Assembly: GCA_963696655.1 (NCBI GenBank)
Contig: CAVOLB010000025.1
Location: 1-61,478, forward strand
Reading direction: 5' to 3'
Origin: Hypericibacter sp963696655
GTDB taxonomy: Bacteria; Pseudomonadota; Alphaproteobacteria; Dongiales; Dongiaceae
DNA length: 61,478 bases
Numbering within the stretch: position 1 is the first letter of the stretch; the number at the start of each line of letters is the position of its first letter. The notes beneath the pieces were generated by a model, which saw nothing but the letters and a program-made list of their open reading frames with translations, ran no database searches and was not told the DNA's origin. This document shows, piece by piece, positions 26,354 through 34,259 of the stretch. Made by a program: the position numbers and the translations under genes.

Positions 26354-28081
26354 TCACGCGGCAGCGGATTTTCCGTTCGTAGCGGGCGGGTTCACCGGCA
26401 GCCGCACGGTGAAGCGGCTCCCCTTGCCGGCCTCGCTGTCGACCTCGATGCGCCCGCCCAGGCCCTCGATCAGGCGCTTGGTGAGCGCGAGCCCGAGGCC
26501 GATCCCGTCGCTGCGACGGGTCCAGACATTCTCGCCGCGCCAGAAGGGGGTGAAGAGCTTGGCGCGGTCCGAGGCTGCCATGCCGACGCCCTGGTCGGCG
26601 ACGGTCAGGATGATGAAGTCGGTCCCGTCGGCGAGGCCCTCCACCCGGACGGCGCTGCCCTGCGGCGAGAACTTCACCGCATTCGAGACGAGATTGGCGA
26701 CGATCTGCCGGAAGGCCCGCTCGTTGCAGATCATCCGCGCCGGCAGACCGCCGGTCTCGAGCTCGATCGCCACGCCGGAGGATTGCGCCGTCCCGCGAAT
26801 CATGGCGACGGCGCTCTCGATCGCCGCCTTGGGGTCCATCGGCCGCCGGTCGAGCCGATCCTTGTTGGCCTCGATCGACGCCATGTCGAGCAGCTGGTTG
26901 ACGATGCTCAAGAGATGGCGGCCCGACTGCAGGATGTCGGTGACATAGCCGCGATACCGGTCGGAGATCGGCCCGAAGGCCTGGCGCTCGATCAGTTCCG
27001 AGAATCCGATGATGGCGTTCAAGGGCGTGCGCAGCTCGTGACTCATGTTGGCGAGGAACATCGTCTTGGCCTGGCTGGCCTCGTTCGCATGGGCCAGCGA
27101 ATTGCGCAGGCTGTCCTCGCTCGACCGCAGGCGCCGATAGAACGAGCCCAGCTCGATCGAGAGGAACACCACCAGCGCCAGGACCACCAGCATCAAGGCC
27201 GAGGAGGCGAGCACGATCCTGTCCCAGCGGAGGAACAGGGCCTTCCGGTCCAGCCGGGCTTCGACCAGCAGCGAGGTGCCGGCGACCGGCTTGCTGCAGG
27301 CGATCTGGTCTGGCGATGATGGCGGCCCGGCCGACGGCTGTCCGAGGAGCGCCTCCGATGCGACCTTCTCCGTCGCCTCGTCAGATCCATTCTCGATCGC
27401 CCCGACGAGAACCCTATCGCCGCTCTTCAACTGCAGGCTCCCGTGATTGTCGGCCAGGAGCGACATCATCAGATCCTGCACCCGGCCCACGGAGAATGCG
27501 GTGGCGATCACGAGCTCCCGCTGTTCCACCACGATCTTGTAGAGCGCGGGAACCGTCAGCTCGTTCGTATCGAGGTTCCGGATGGGCGGCGCGAACAGCA
27601 GGGTGCCCTCCGGACCGTCGCGCGCCACCGGAAAATAGGGTCGGGCGGAAACATCGAAGGCAAGACCCGCCCTGGCGCTGTCGAGCATCACGGCCTGGCC
27701 GGCGGAATTGATGATGGCGATGGCGCGCGTCTGACCGGGGTCGATATTGAGCACCTCGGCGAGCGCGATCAGATCGGGCGAGTCGAGCGGCGCGCCGGGG
27801 TTGCGCTCGATCCATTGCGCGATCACCCGCAGGCTCCGGCCGGAATCCTCGGCGATGCGCCCGACATGCTCGGCGGCCACCGCCGCCATGCGCTGGCACT
27901 CGTTTTCGGCGCGATGCAGCGTGTCGCCATGGGTGGTGACGGCGAACAGCACGCCCATCGCCAGGATCGAGGCGAAGGAGACGGCCGCCAGAATGGGAAC
28001 CACCATGCCCGCGCCCCAACGCGGGCGCGTCCAGATCCGGTCCTGAGGAGGGGTCGGCTGGGGGCCGTCGGCAGGCGACAT
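26354..28081 (-). CDS. Membrane sensor histidine kinase
   Basis: 575 residues. Membrane helices at about 27-48 and 290-312 flank a 240-residue extracytoplasmic region that looks like a double-PAS (PDC/dCache-type) sensor, as in IAIINSAGQAVMLDS. The kinase core has H box LANMSHELRTPLNAIIGFSEL, N box IVANLVSNAVKFSPQG, G1 VADQGVGM, F box LFTPFWRGEN and G2 SDGIGLGLALTKRL. All needed residues are present. No receiver domain is attached and no response regulator is adjacent, so its partner is elsewhere. Such architecture is close to kinases of the PleC/DivJ type of H-box but with a ligand sensor. Confidence 0.9.
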   Translation of the reverse strand: MSPADGPQPTPPQDRIWTRPRWGAGMVVPILAAVSFASILAMGVLFAVTTHGDTLHRAENECQRMAAVAAEHVGRIAEDSGRSLRVIAQWIERNPGAPLDSPDLIALAEVLNIDPGQTRAIAIINSAGQAVMLDSARAGLAFDVSARPYFPVARDGPEGTLLFAPPIRNLDTNELTVPALYKIVVEQRELVIATAFSVGRVQDLMMSLLADNHGSLQLKSGDRVLVGAIENGSDEATEKVASEALLGQPSAGPPSSPDQIACSKPVAGTSLLVEARLDRKALFLRWDRIVLASSALMLVVLALVVFLSIELGSFYRRLRSSEDSLRNSLAHANEASQAKTMFLANMSHELRTPLNAIIGFSELIERQAFGPISDRYRGYVTDILQSGRHLLSIVNQLLDMASIEANKDRLDRRPMDPKAAIESAVAMIRGTAQSSGVAIELETGGLPARMICNERAFRQIVANLVSNAVKFSPQGSAVRVEGLADGTDFIILTVADQGVGMAASDRAKLFTPFWRGENVWTRRSDGIGLGLALTKRLIEGLGGRIEVDSEAGKGSRFTVRLPVNPPATNGKSAAA

Positions 28082-28401
28082 GGAAGTCCGGTCTCTCCGC
28101 TACCGCAGGTCGAGATCCGGGAAAGCAAATCCCATCGGCGACCGAGGAAAGGCTGGCTGGAAGGGCGTCCGGGCCCGGCGCGTCCGAGACCCGGCGGCTC
28201 CCAGGATCAAAGTCCGTTAACCATGACACGGACCCGCTCATAATGGGTTAAGCGGACGAAGGTTCCCGGGAAAAGAAGGGGGACGGCCCCCGGAATCGGC
28301 GCGCCGAGAGCCAGTCCCTCCGGAAAAACCCCGAGCGGGACGGAGGGGCGCCGCCGGTTGCCCTCGGTCATTGCCCCAGAACGGCGGCGGCCTTCATGCG
28401 G
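28082..28401. other. Intergenic region, no gene recognised
   Basis: 320 bp between the histidine kinase start and the stop of the SUKH gene, both on the minus strand, so it should contain the kinase promoter. GC content is high, and I found no T-tract hairpin, repeat element or coding signal. Confidence 0.4.
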
Positions 28402-28869
28402 CTACGCATCCAGTTCGTCGCGCACGCCTTCCAGCAGGAACGCGCCGAAATCCTCCGCGGCGATCTCGGAATCCTGTTCCTCTTCATCGAGCCCCGGCGA
28501 GTAGAAGATCACCGGGGGCTCCTTCTCCTCGCCGAGCCTGAGGCAATAGAGCGGCCCATCGCCAGCGGCGGCGATGACCAGCAGATGCTTCGGCAGATCG
28601 TATTCGTCGCGTTCGTTGAGCGTGTACCAGATGGCGTCCGGGACCGAGGAGTCTTCCCAGTCGTCGTCGATCACGCCATAGATCTCCAGAGCGCCGAAAC
28701 TGCCGGCGCCCAGCCGCAGCAGGAACAGGCGATAGCTGGGCGGAAAAATGATCCCGAGCGCCTTCTCCGCCTTGTCGACCAGCGCCGCGTCACGGGGGCC
28801 GACGAAATCCGCCTGATCCTCGTTCTCCTCGATCAGCCGCATCGCCGTTTCGAAATCCTTCAGGCTCAT
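28402..28869 (-). CDS. SMI1/KNR4 (SUKH) family protein
   Basis: 155 residues. I chose ATG 28869 because the AAGGA upstream is 6 bp from it but abuts the alternative ATG at 28875. The SUKH fold is visible: VDKAEKALGIIFPPSYRLFLLRLGAGSFGALEIYGV, then DAIWYTLNERDEYDLPKHLLVIAAAGDGPLYCLRLG and a terminal acidic helical region. Proteins of this superfamily are common immunity proteins of polymorphic toxin systems, but many are free-standing and of unknown role. It sits 10 bp after the DUF7674-like gene. No toxin-like gene is adjacent. Confidence 0.85.
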   Translation of the reverse strand: MSLKDFETAMRLIEENEDQADFVGPRDAALVDKAEKALGIIFPPSYRLFLLRLGAGSFGALEIYGVIDDDWEDSSVPDAIWYTLNERDEYDLPKHLLVIAAAGDGPLYCLRLGEEKEPPVIFYSPGLDEEEQDSEIAAEDFGAFLLEGVRDELDA

Positions 28870-28879
28870 GAGCATTCCT

Positions 28880-29230
28880 TCATGATTCGGTGGGCGCGCG
28901 TCCCCGCGTCGCGTCGAGCATGGAATCGATGATCTCGCTCGCGAATGCCGCTCCCAGCGGATCATGCTCGAAGGTCATGGCGAACAGCTCGCCGCAGAGC
29001 TGGATGACGGCCTGGGTCTCCGCATCGTCCGCGCTGGCCGTCGCCGCCTGCTCGGTCAGCCAGCGGTAGAGCTCTGCCAGCAGGAGATAGGGCAGCAGAT
29101 CGCCACGGGCCTGCCCGGGATGCGCCGCCAGCAGCGCCTGGAGGTGGGGAAACTTCAGCGCCAAGGCACCGGCCAGGGCATCGGCTGACGCCGCCTGGGC
29201 CTCATCGGATGGGGTATCGGGCTCGCTCAT
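28880..29230 (-). CDS. Small helical protein, DUF7674-like
   Basis: 116 residues from the ATG at 29230 (a second ATG at 29239 is possible). After an acidic, low-complexity leader come FPHLQALLAAHPGQARGDLLPYLLLAELYRWLTEQ and AVIQLCGELFAMTFEHDPLGAAFASEIIDSMLD. The F-P-x-L, LLP and late acidic-helix pattern resembles the DUF7674 family, whose members often lie next to polymorphic toxin or immunity genes. This assignment is from memory of the pattern and moderate. It forms a two-gene unit with the SUKH gene. Confidence 0.6.
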   Translation of the reverse strand: MSEPDTPSDEAQAASADALAGALALKFPHLQALLAAHPGQARGDLLPYLLLAELYRWLTEQAATASADDAETQAVIQLCGELFAMTFEHDPLGAAFASEIIDSMLDATRGRAPTES

Positions 29231-29440
29231 GGCGGCCATAGTCCGACAAATCCTGTGACAAACGGTTGAATGGGCGATGGCTCCGGAGTGACGTGGCATC
29301 ATGCTTGCCTGTTCCCGGCCGCCGGTCAAATACGGTCACCTCGCAGTGACCGCGTTTCGGGAAGGTGCCGTCTTGCGGAACGCGTCCGAACCCGACATAC
29401 CAGGGGCGCCACGACATTCCCCAGACCGAAGAGGTTTCCC

Positions 29441-30046
29441 ATGAAGCTCTATTACAGCCCCGGCGCCTGCTCGCTGGCTCCCCACATCATGATCCGCGAG
29501 GCCGGTCTTCCCGCCGACATCGTGAAGGTGGATCTCGGCACGAAGAAGACCGAGAAGGGCGAGGACTTCTCCAAGATCAATCCGAAGGGCTATGTGCCCA
29601 CGGTCCAGCTCGACAACGGCCAGGTCCTGACCGAGGTGGCGGTTCTGTTGCAGTACATCGCCGACCAGAAGCCGGATGCGAAGCTGATCCCGCCGGCTGG
29701 CACGCTCGACCGCTATCGCGAGCAGGAATGGCTCAATTTCATCGCCACCGAGGTCCATAAGGGTTTCGGGCCGCTCTGGAACCCCGCCACGCCCGACTCC
29801 TTCAAGGCGATCGTGAAAAAGAAGCTGGGCGACCGGTTCGCGCTGCTCGACAAGCATTTGTCGACCAACGACTTTCTGATGGGCAAGAGCTTCACGGCAG
29901 CGGACGCCTATCTCTTCACCATCACCAACTGGTCGGCGCATGCCGATGTCGACATGACGCCCTACAAGAACCTGAACGCCTTCCGCGAGCGCGTCGGCAA
30001 GCGCCCCGCCGTCCAGGCCGCGCTCAAGGCCGAGGGATTGGTGTGA
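29441..30046 (+). CDS. Glutathione S-transferase, beta class
   Basis: 201 residues from the ATG at 29441. The beta-class hallmark Cys10 is in MKLYYSPGACSLAPHI. The thioredoxin-fold domain has the cis-Pro in GYVPTVQLDNG and the glutathione-binding LTEVAVLLQYIAD. The C-terminal helical domain carries the N-capping box FTAADAYLFTI. Beta-class enzymes conjugate glutathione or hold it as a mixed disulfide and act in detoxification and redox stress. Single gene with its own terminator downstream, convergent with nothing nearby. Confidence 0.94.
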   Translation: MKLYYSPGACSLAPHIMIREAGLPADIVKVDLGTKKTEKGEDFSKINPKGYVPTVQLDNGQVLTEVAVLLQYIADQKPDAKLIPPAGTLDRYREQEWLNFIATEVHKGFGPLWNPATPDSFKAIVKKKLGDRFALLDKHLSTNDFLMGKSFTAADAYLFTITNWSAHADVDMTPYKNLNAFRERVGKRPAVQAALKAEGLV

Positions 30047-30084
30047 GCGTTTTCTGACGCCGAACGCCGGGCTTTCCGGCTCTC

Positions 30085-30127
30085 AAGCCCTCTCTTCTGC
30101 CGACAGCAGGAGGGAGGGCTTTGTTTT
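30085..30127 (+). terminator. Intrinsic terminator after the glutathione S-transferase gene
   Basis: AAGCCCTC at 30085-30092 pairs with GAGGGCTT at 30114-30121, with a second inner stem possible, followed by TTGTTTTT. It lies about 40 bp past the stop codon. Confidence 0.7.
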
Positions 30128-30205
30128 TGGGGAGGGTATGATCGCTTCGCTCTACTTCAAAGCTTCGAGCGCGATTGTCGATCGACACGATTAATGATCC
30201 TGGGG

Positions 30206-30315
30206 CGCCCCTCCCCCTACCCCCTCCCGCTCGCCGGCTTCGCCGTCGGGGGAGGGGGCGAGACTAAAAAGGACCACGCCCCCTCCCCCTGCGGGAGGGG
30301 GTAGGGGGAGGGGTT
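30206..30315. repeat. Paired GC-rich palindromic intergenic element
   Basis: First arm CCCCTCCCCCTACCCCCTCC followed by a hairpin around GCCGGCTTCGCC, ending GGGGGAGGGGGCG. Second arm CCCCCTCCCCCTGCGGGAGG then GGGTAGGGGGAGGGG. The spacer is only 19 bp (AGACTAAAAAGGACCAC region). The arms match those at 24.8 kb almost exactly. It lies upstream of the aconitase X gene. Confidence 0.8.
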
Positions 30316-30401
30316 GCTTCAGGATGAAGCTCGTTCCCTCCGCCCGCGACAGCCCCCTGCCCCACCGCTAAGATTGGCGGCCTTTTGCAGCAGCGGGTCC
30401 C

Positions 30402-31652
30402 ATGCCTGTCCGATTGACCGACGAAGAACGAGCCATTGCCGCCGGCAGCGATGCCGCCGCCATGTCGATGCGCATCCTGGCCGAGATGGGCGCGATGCTG
30501 GGTGCCAACCGGCTCATCCCCGTCACCTCCTCCCATATCGATGGCGGGCTCTATCACGGCGACAGCGGCGTCCATTTCGCCGAGCGGCTGGTCGCCGAAG
30601 GGGCCCGGGTGGCGATCCCCTCGACCATGAATGTCGGCGGGCTCGATCTGATCACGCCCGCGACGGTCAAGGCCGATCCCCACCGCCACGAGATGGCGCT
30701 GCGGCTGATGAAGGCCTATGAGGCGATGGGTTGCTGGCCGACCTGGACCTGCTCGCCCTATCAGGCGGGACACCGGCCCAAATTCGGCGAGCAGGTGGCC
30801 TGGGGCGAAAGCAATGCCGTCGCCTTCTGCAATTCCGTGCTGGGCGCCCGCACCAACCGCTACGGCGATTTCCTCGACATCTGCTGCGCCATCGTGGCCA
30901 GGGCGCCCGACTACGGTCTCCACCGTGCCGAGAAGCGCCGCGCCACGATCCTGGTCGACACGTCGGGCCTCTCGCCCGCGCTCAAGGCCAGCGACGTGTT
31001 CTATCCGGTGCTGGGCGCCTGGTATGGCGCCGAGATCGGCAATGCCATCGGCGTGATCGACGGGCTGCCGCCTTTCGCCACCGAGGACCAGCTCAAGGCG
31101 CTGGGTGCCGCCGCCGCCTCCAGCGGTGCCGTCGGTCTCTTTCATGTGGGCGGCGTGACGCCCGAGGCGCCCACGGCCGCGGCGGCCCTCGGCAATCAGC
31201 CGCCCGACAAGACCGTCACACTCGACGCGGCCATGCTGCGCGCCGCGCGCGACCGGCTTTCGACCGTCAGGGGCGAGCGGATCGACGCGGTGGCGCTGGG
31301 CAGCCCGCATTTCTCGCTGGAGGAGTTCGAGGCGCTGGAGACTTTGATCGACGGCCGCCATGTGCGGTTGCCCTTCTTCGTCTGCACCGGCCGCCATGTG
31401 GTGGCCGAGCTCGAGCGGCGGCGGCGCCTGAAGCCCCTCGAGCAGGCCGGCGTGACCGTCGTGGCCGACACCTGCGTCGTGGTGGCGCCGATCCTGCCAA
31501 GCCGGAGCGGCGTGCTCATGACCAACTCGGGCAAGTTCGCGCATTACACCCCGGCCAACACCGGCTACGAGGTCGTCTATGGCAGCCTCGCCGATTGCGT
31601 GAAGTCGGCGATCGAGGGCCGCGTCAGCCGCGACGAGGCCTTATGGTCATGA
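30402..31652 (+). CDS. Aconitase X, large (catalytic) subunit
   Basis: 416 residues. The DUF521/AcnX pattern is clear: IPVTSSHIDGGLYHGDSGVHFAERL, STMNVGGLDLI, CWPTWTCSPYQAG and a carboxy region with VADTCVVVAPIL, then TNSGKFAHYTPAN. Candidate iron-sulfur cysteines lie in TCSPY, FVCTGRH and ADTCVVV. Characterised bacterial AcnX enzymes dehydrate cis-3-hydroxy-L-proline, and the archaeal form dehydrates mevalonate 5-phosphate; the substrate here is not set by context because no proline or mevalonate gene is adjacent. The stop overlaps the small-subunit start. Confidence 0.9.
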   Translation: MPVRLTDEERAIAAGSDAAAMSMRILAEMGAMLGANRLIPVTSSHIDGGLYHGDSGVHFAERLVAEGARVAIPSTMNVGGLDLITPATVKADPHRHEMALRLMKAYEAMGCWPTWTCSPYQAGHRPKFGEQVAWGESNAVAFCNSVLGARTNRYGDFLDICCAIVARAPDYGLHRAEKRRATILVDTSGLSPALKASDVFYPVLGAWYGAEIGNAIGVIDGLPPFATEDQLKALGAAAASSGAVGLFHVGGVTPEAPTAAAALGNQPPDKTVTLDAAMLRAARDRLSTVRGERIDAVALGSPHFSLEEFEALETLIDGRHVRLPFFVCTGRHVVAELERRRRLKPLEQAGVTVVADTCVVVAPILPSRSGVLMTNSGKFAHYTPANTGYEVVYGSLADCVKSAIEGRVSRDEALWS

Positions 31653-32065
31653 CCGCCGTGATCGACAGCAAAATCCAGGTCGAGGGCGAAGCCCGGGGCC
31701 GCGTGCTCAAGCTCGACAAGCCGATCAGCTTCTGGGGCGGCGTCGATCCGGTCACGGGACGCATCAGCGACCCGCGCCATCCCAACCACCAGGCCGAGCT
31801 CAAGGGCCGCGTGCTGGTGCTGCCGGGCATGATCGGCTCCTCCTCCTCGAGCTACATCATGCTGGAGCTGATGGCCAAGCGCCTGGCGCCGGCCGCCCTC
31901 GTCGTCGCCGAGCCCGACGCGATCCTCGGCCTCGGCGTCGTGGTCGCCCGCGAGATGAATTACGGCTCGATCCCGGTCCTGGTGGTCCCGCGCGAGCAGC
32001 AGGCGGCGCTGGCCGACGGGGCCGAGGTGACGATTGGAAGGGACGGGACGATTCGGGTGGCGTGA
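31649..32065 (+). CDS. Aconitase X, small (swivel, DUF126) subunit
   Basis: 138 residues. ATG 31649 overlaps the large-subunit stop (ATGA), indicating coupling; an in-frame ATG at 31643 would add two residues. The swivel domain contains GEARGRVLKLDKPISFWGGVDPVTGRI, DPRHPNHQAELKGRVLVLPG and GSSSSSYIMLELMAKRLAPAA. The PGMIGSSSSSY loop is the conserved substrate-binding part of two-subunit AcnX enzymes. It works only with the large subunit. The insertion sequence begins about 55 bp after its stop. Confidence 0.9.
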   Translation: MTAVIDSKIQVEGEARGRVLKLDKPISFWGGVDPVTGRISDPRHPNHQAELKGRVLVLPGMIGSSSSSYIMLELMAKRLAPAALVVAEPDAILGLGVVVAREMNYGSIPVLVVPREQQAALADGAEVTIGRDGTIRVA

Positions 32066-32080
32066 GGCGCCACTCACAAG

Positions 32081-32130
32081 TTGGTTGTCACCGCCGCTTG
32101 ATTGTCATCCCGCTTGGTTGTCACCCCCGC
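32081..32130. repeat. Three tandem copies of the IS outer-end motif
   Basis: TTGGTTGTCACCGCCGC (32081), TTGATTGTCATCCCGC (32098) and TTGGTTGTCACCCCCGC (32114) follow one another with periods of 17 and 16 bp. The third copy contains the left tip of the insertion sequence (GTCACCCCCGC). They sit just past the aconitase X operon. Confidence 0.75.
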
Positions 32131-33165
32131 TTTCGTGTTTGGTCTCGGATGATTGGTTGGATGGAATTGGTGTAGATCGAGGCATCTCGTATGTTCGGGA
32201 GCGCCTCGCATCATGGAACTGACCTTGCACGCCAATGCCACCACCACGCCCAAGGTTCGGGCCTATATCCAGCGCAGCCGGCGTCCTGTCGCGGAGCTGG
32301 CGGGCGAGCTGGGCGTGAGCGAGACCACGATCCGGCGCTGGCGTGGCCGCAGCGGGGTTGCGGATCGTTCGCATACACCCAAGACCCTGGCGATCAGCCT
32401 CTCGGCACTGGAGGAGGCGCTGGTCTGTGAGCTACGCACCCAGCTGGGCTTGCCGCTCGACGACATCACCGAGGTGATGCATCGCTGCCTCAACCCCAAG
32501 CTTTCTCGCGCCGCCATCTATCGCTGCCTCAAGCGCCACGGCCTGAACCGCCGTCCCGGGCCCGGCAAGCCGCCGGTCGGCGTCTTCGAGACGGCCACGG
32601 TCGGCTTCATTCACATCGATCTCAAGCATCTGCCGGCCCTGGAAAGGCGAAAGAGCTACGCCTTCGTCGCCATCGACCGCGCCACGCGCTACGTCTATCT
32701 GGAGATCCACCCCAAGCGCGACGGCGAGACCGCGGCGGGCTTCCTCGAGCGTTTCCTCGCCCACTTCCCCCACCCGGTGCACACCATCCTGACCGACAAC
32801 GGCAGCGAGTTTACCGACCGCTTTGCCGTCGACATGAAGAACAAGCCCTTCAACCGGCCCTCCGGTCGCCATCCCTTCGATCGGCGCTGCGCCAGCCAGG
32901 GCATCGATCACCGCCTCACAAGGCCCTATCGACCCCAGACCAACGGCCTCGTCGAGCGCTTCAATCGTCGCATCGTCGAAGCCATCGGACAGCAGCCCAA
33001 GCAAGGCAGCGCACACAGGCTCTTTGCCTCCCATGCCCAACGCGACGCCTTCCTCAACCGCTTCGTCAGCGACTACAATCGCACGCGGCTCAAGTGCCTC
33101 GATTACATCGCCCCAATCCAAGCCCTCAACAATCCCCCGAGACCAAACACTTTCGCGGGGATGAC
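32120..33165 (+). mobile_element. IS481-type insertion sequence
   Basis: About 1,046 bp bounded by 29-bp imperfect inverted repeats matching at 24 of 29 positions: the left starts GTCACCCCCGC and includes GTGTTTGGTCTCGG (32135-32148), and the right includes CCGAGACCAAACAC (33137-33150) and ends GCGGGGATGAC. A single DDE transposase gene fills the inside. Length, end sequence and gene layout fit IS481. No clear target duplication is seen, because the left flank is a tandem copy of the tip. It separates the aconitase X genes from the 3' end of the glyoxalase-like gene. Confidence 0.85.
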
Positions 33166-33343
33166 GGAGGAGCGCAACATCGGCAAAGACCGAAACGCGC
33201 TCTCCGATGTCACCCCTTCACGAACTCCAGCACCAGCCCGTTCGCTTCCGATGGTCCGACCCAGATGCGGTCGCCGTCGCGGTCGGCGCGGATGGCGCGG
33301 TTCCAGAGATGCGTCATGGTCCGCGACGGCTCGCGCACCGTGA
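32213..33343 (+). CDS. IS481-family DDE transposase, frame runs out of the element
   Basis: 376 residues from ATG 32213. An N-terminal helix-turn-helix (VAELAGELGVSETTIRRWRGR) and second winged segment precede the integrase core with all three acidic residues: Asp in FIHIDLKHLP, Asp in TILTDNGSEF and Glu in TNGLVERFNRR. The core ends near KCLDYIAPIQALNN. The frame then crosses the right inverted repeat without a stop and continues about 180 bp into flanking DNA, overlapping the opposite-strand glyoxalase-like gene. The last 60 residues are therefore host-derived. Catalytic residues are intact, so the element may be active. Confidence 0.85.
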   Translation: MELTLHANATTTPKVRAYIQRSRRPVAELAGELGVSETTIRRWRGRSGVADRSHTPKTLAISLSALEEALVCELRTQLGLPLDDITEVMHRCLNPKLSRAAIYRCLKRHGLNRRPGPGKPPVGVFETATVGFIHIDLKHLPALERRKSYAFVAIDRATRYVYLEIHPKRDGETAAGFLERFLAHFPHPVHTILTDNGSEFTDRFAVDMKNKPFNRPSGRHPFDRRCASQGIDHRLTRPYRPQTNGLVERFNRRIVEAIGQQPKQGSAHRLFASHAQRDAFLNRFVSDYNRTRLKCLDYIAPIQALNNPPRPNTFAGMTEERNIGKDRNALSDVTPSRTPAPARSLPMVRPRCGRRRGRRGWRGSRDASWSATARAP

Positions 33344-34061
33344 CCGTCATCGCGGCCGGCAAGGGTGCGGGAAAATGCGGCCAGCTGCCCTGGCCCGGAT
33401 AGAGCGTGGCAAAGCCTTCGCGGGTGACGAAGCGCAGGCTTTCGGGGCCGCAAGCCACCTCCGCACCGCCCGGAATCGGGCGCACCGCAGCCTCGCCGAA
33501 ATAGGCGCGATAGCCGGACGCGCTCTTCTCGGGCTGCTCGCTGATGACCGTGACGCCATGCAGCGCCACCGCGCCGTTGTCATGGTCGAGCCAGGCGGGA
33601 CGCCGGACGAGGTCGGGCGTCAGATGGCAGCAGACGAAGGCCGAGAGATCGGGCGTCTCCGCCTTGGGCAGGAACAGCAACCGGAACTCGGGCAGCACAT
33701 CGCCCTCGGGCAGCTCGAGAAAGCGCTTCAGATCCTGGGGCCCGTCGGGATGGAGCCCCAGCGCTTCGAGCCGCGCCTTGGTCGCGGCCGGATCGTCGCT
33801 GGCGAAGGCGAGGCCCATCAGCCCTTCGCGGGTCTCGAGGAACTTGTCGAGATTGTTGGTGAACTGCGCCGGATCGAGGATGCCCAGGAGCTCGATATAG
33901 CCGCGCGCCAGCATCACGCAGTAATTGGCCGTGCCCCAGCCGATATGCCGGCCGCGCGGCGTCACGGTGAATCCCAGCCGCGCCCAGCGCTCGCGCGCCG
34001 CGTCGAGATCGCGCACGCCGACGAGCGTGTGGTCGATGCCGGAGAGGGCGGGTGGGGTCAT
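33210..34061 (-). CDS. Glyoxalase-like (VOC) domain protein
   Basis: 283 residues from the ATG at 34061. An N-terminal VOC module opens with IDHTLVGVRDLDAARERWARLGFTVTPRGRHIGWGTANY, and later IELLGILDPAQF; a second related half follows. This matches the Glyoxalase_3 type (single chain, two VOC halves), where His and Glu residues can form a metal site, here His in IDHTL and Glu in YIELLG. Substrate unknown. Its 3' end is overlapped on the other strand by the read-through frame of the transposase, with the IS tip 45 bp beyond the stop. Confidence 0.85.
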   Translation of the reverse strand: MTPPALSGIDHTLVGVRDLDAARERWARLGFTVTPRGRHIGWGTANYCVMLARGYIELLGILDPAQFTNNLDKFLETREGLMGLAFASDDPAATKARLEALGLHPDGPQDLKRFLELPEGDVLPEFRLLFLPKAETPDLSAFVCCHLTPDLVRRPAWLDHDNGAVALHGVTVISEQPEKSASGYRAYFGEAAVRPIPGGAEVACGPESLRFVTREGFATLYPGQGSWPHFPAPLPAAMTVTVREPSRTMTHLWNRAIRADRDGDRIWVGPSEANGLVLEFVKG

Positions 34062-34094
34062 GATTAGCTTTCTTTCGTCGTCGCGTCCTTCGAC

Positions 34095-34132
34095 TACCCC
34101 CACCCTAACCTCCCCCTCAAGGGGGAGGAGAT
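34095..34132. repeat. Single arm of the GC-rich palindromic element
   Basis: TACCCCCACCCTAACCTCCC followed by CCTCAAGGGGGAGGAG. This is the only locus where one arm occurs without a facing partner. It lies in the 198-bp gap between the glyoxalase-like gene and petC, which diverge and converge respectively toward it. Confidence 0.65.
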
Positions 34133-34181
34133 GAAAAAAAGGGAGCGCGATCGAAGCTTAGAAGTAGAGCGAAGCGATCAG

Positions 34182-34219
34182 AAAAAAGGCCGGGGCAAAG
34201 CACCGCTTTGTCCCGGCCT
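34182..34219 (-). terminator. Intrinsic terminator of petABC
   Basis: On the minus strand AGGCCGGGACAAAG pairs with CTTTGCCCCGGCCT (one mismatch) around a 5-base loop and runs into six Ts (34182-34187). It lies about 40 bp past the petC stop, so it ends the bc1 operon. Confidence 0.88.
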
Positions 34220-34259
34220 CGATCACGTGTCGATCGCGAAAGCGATCGCCATTCTCACG

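Noticed and set aside
32081..32130. Possible CRISPR-like array
   Set aside because: Only three 16-17 bp copies with no spacers between them and no cas genes; they are IS-tip repeats.
32153..33343. Reading the transposase from the earlier ATG at 32153
   Set aside because: The first 20 residues would come from the non-coding end of the IS; MELTLHANATTTPKVR at 32213 matches the usual N-terminus.
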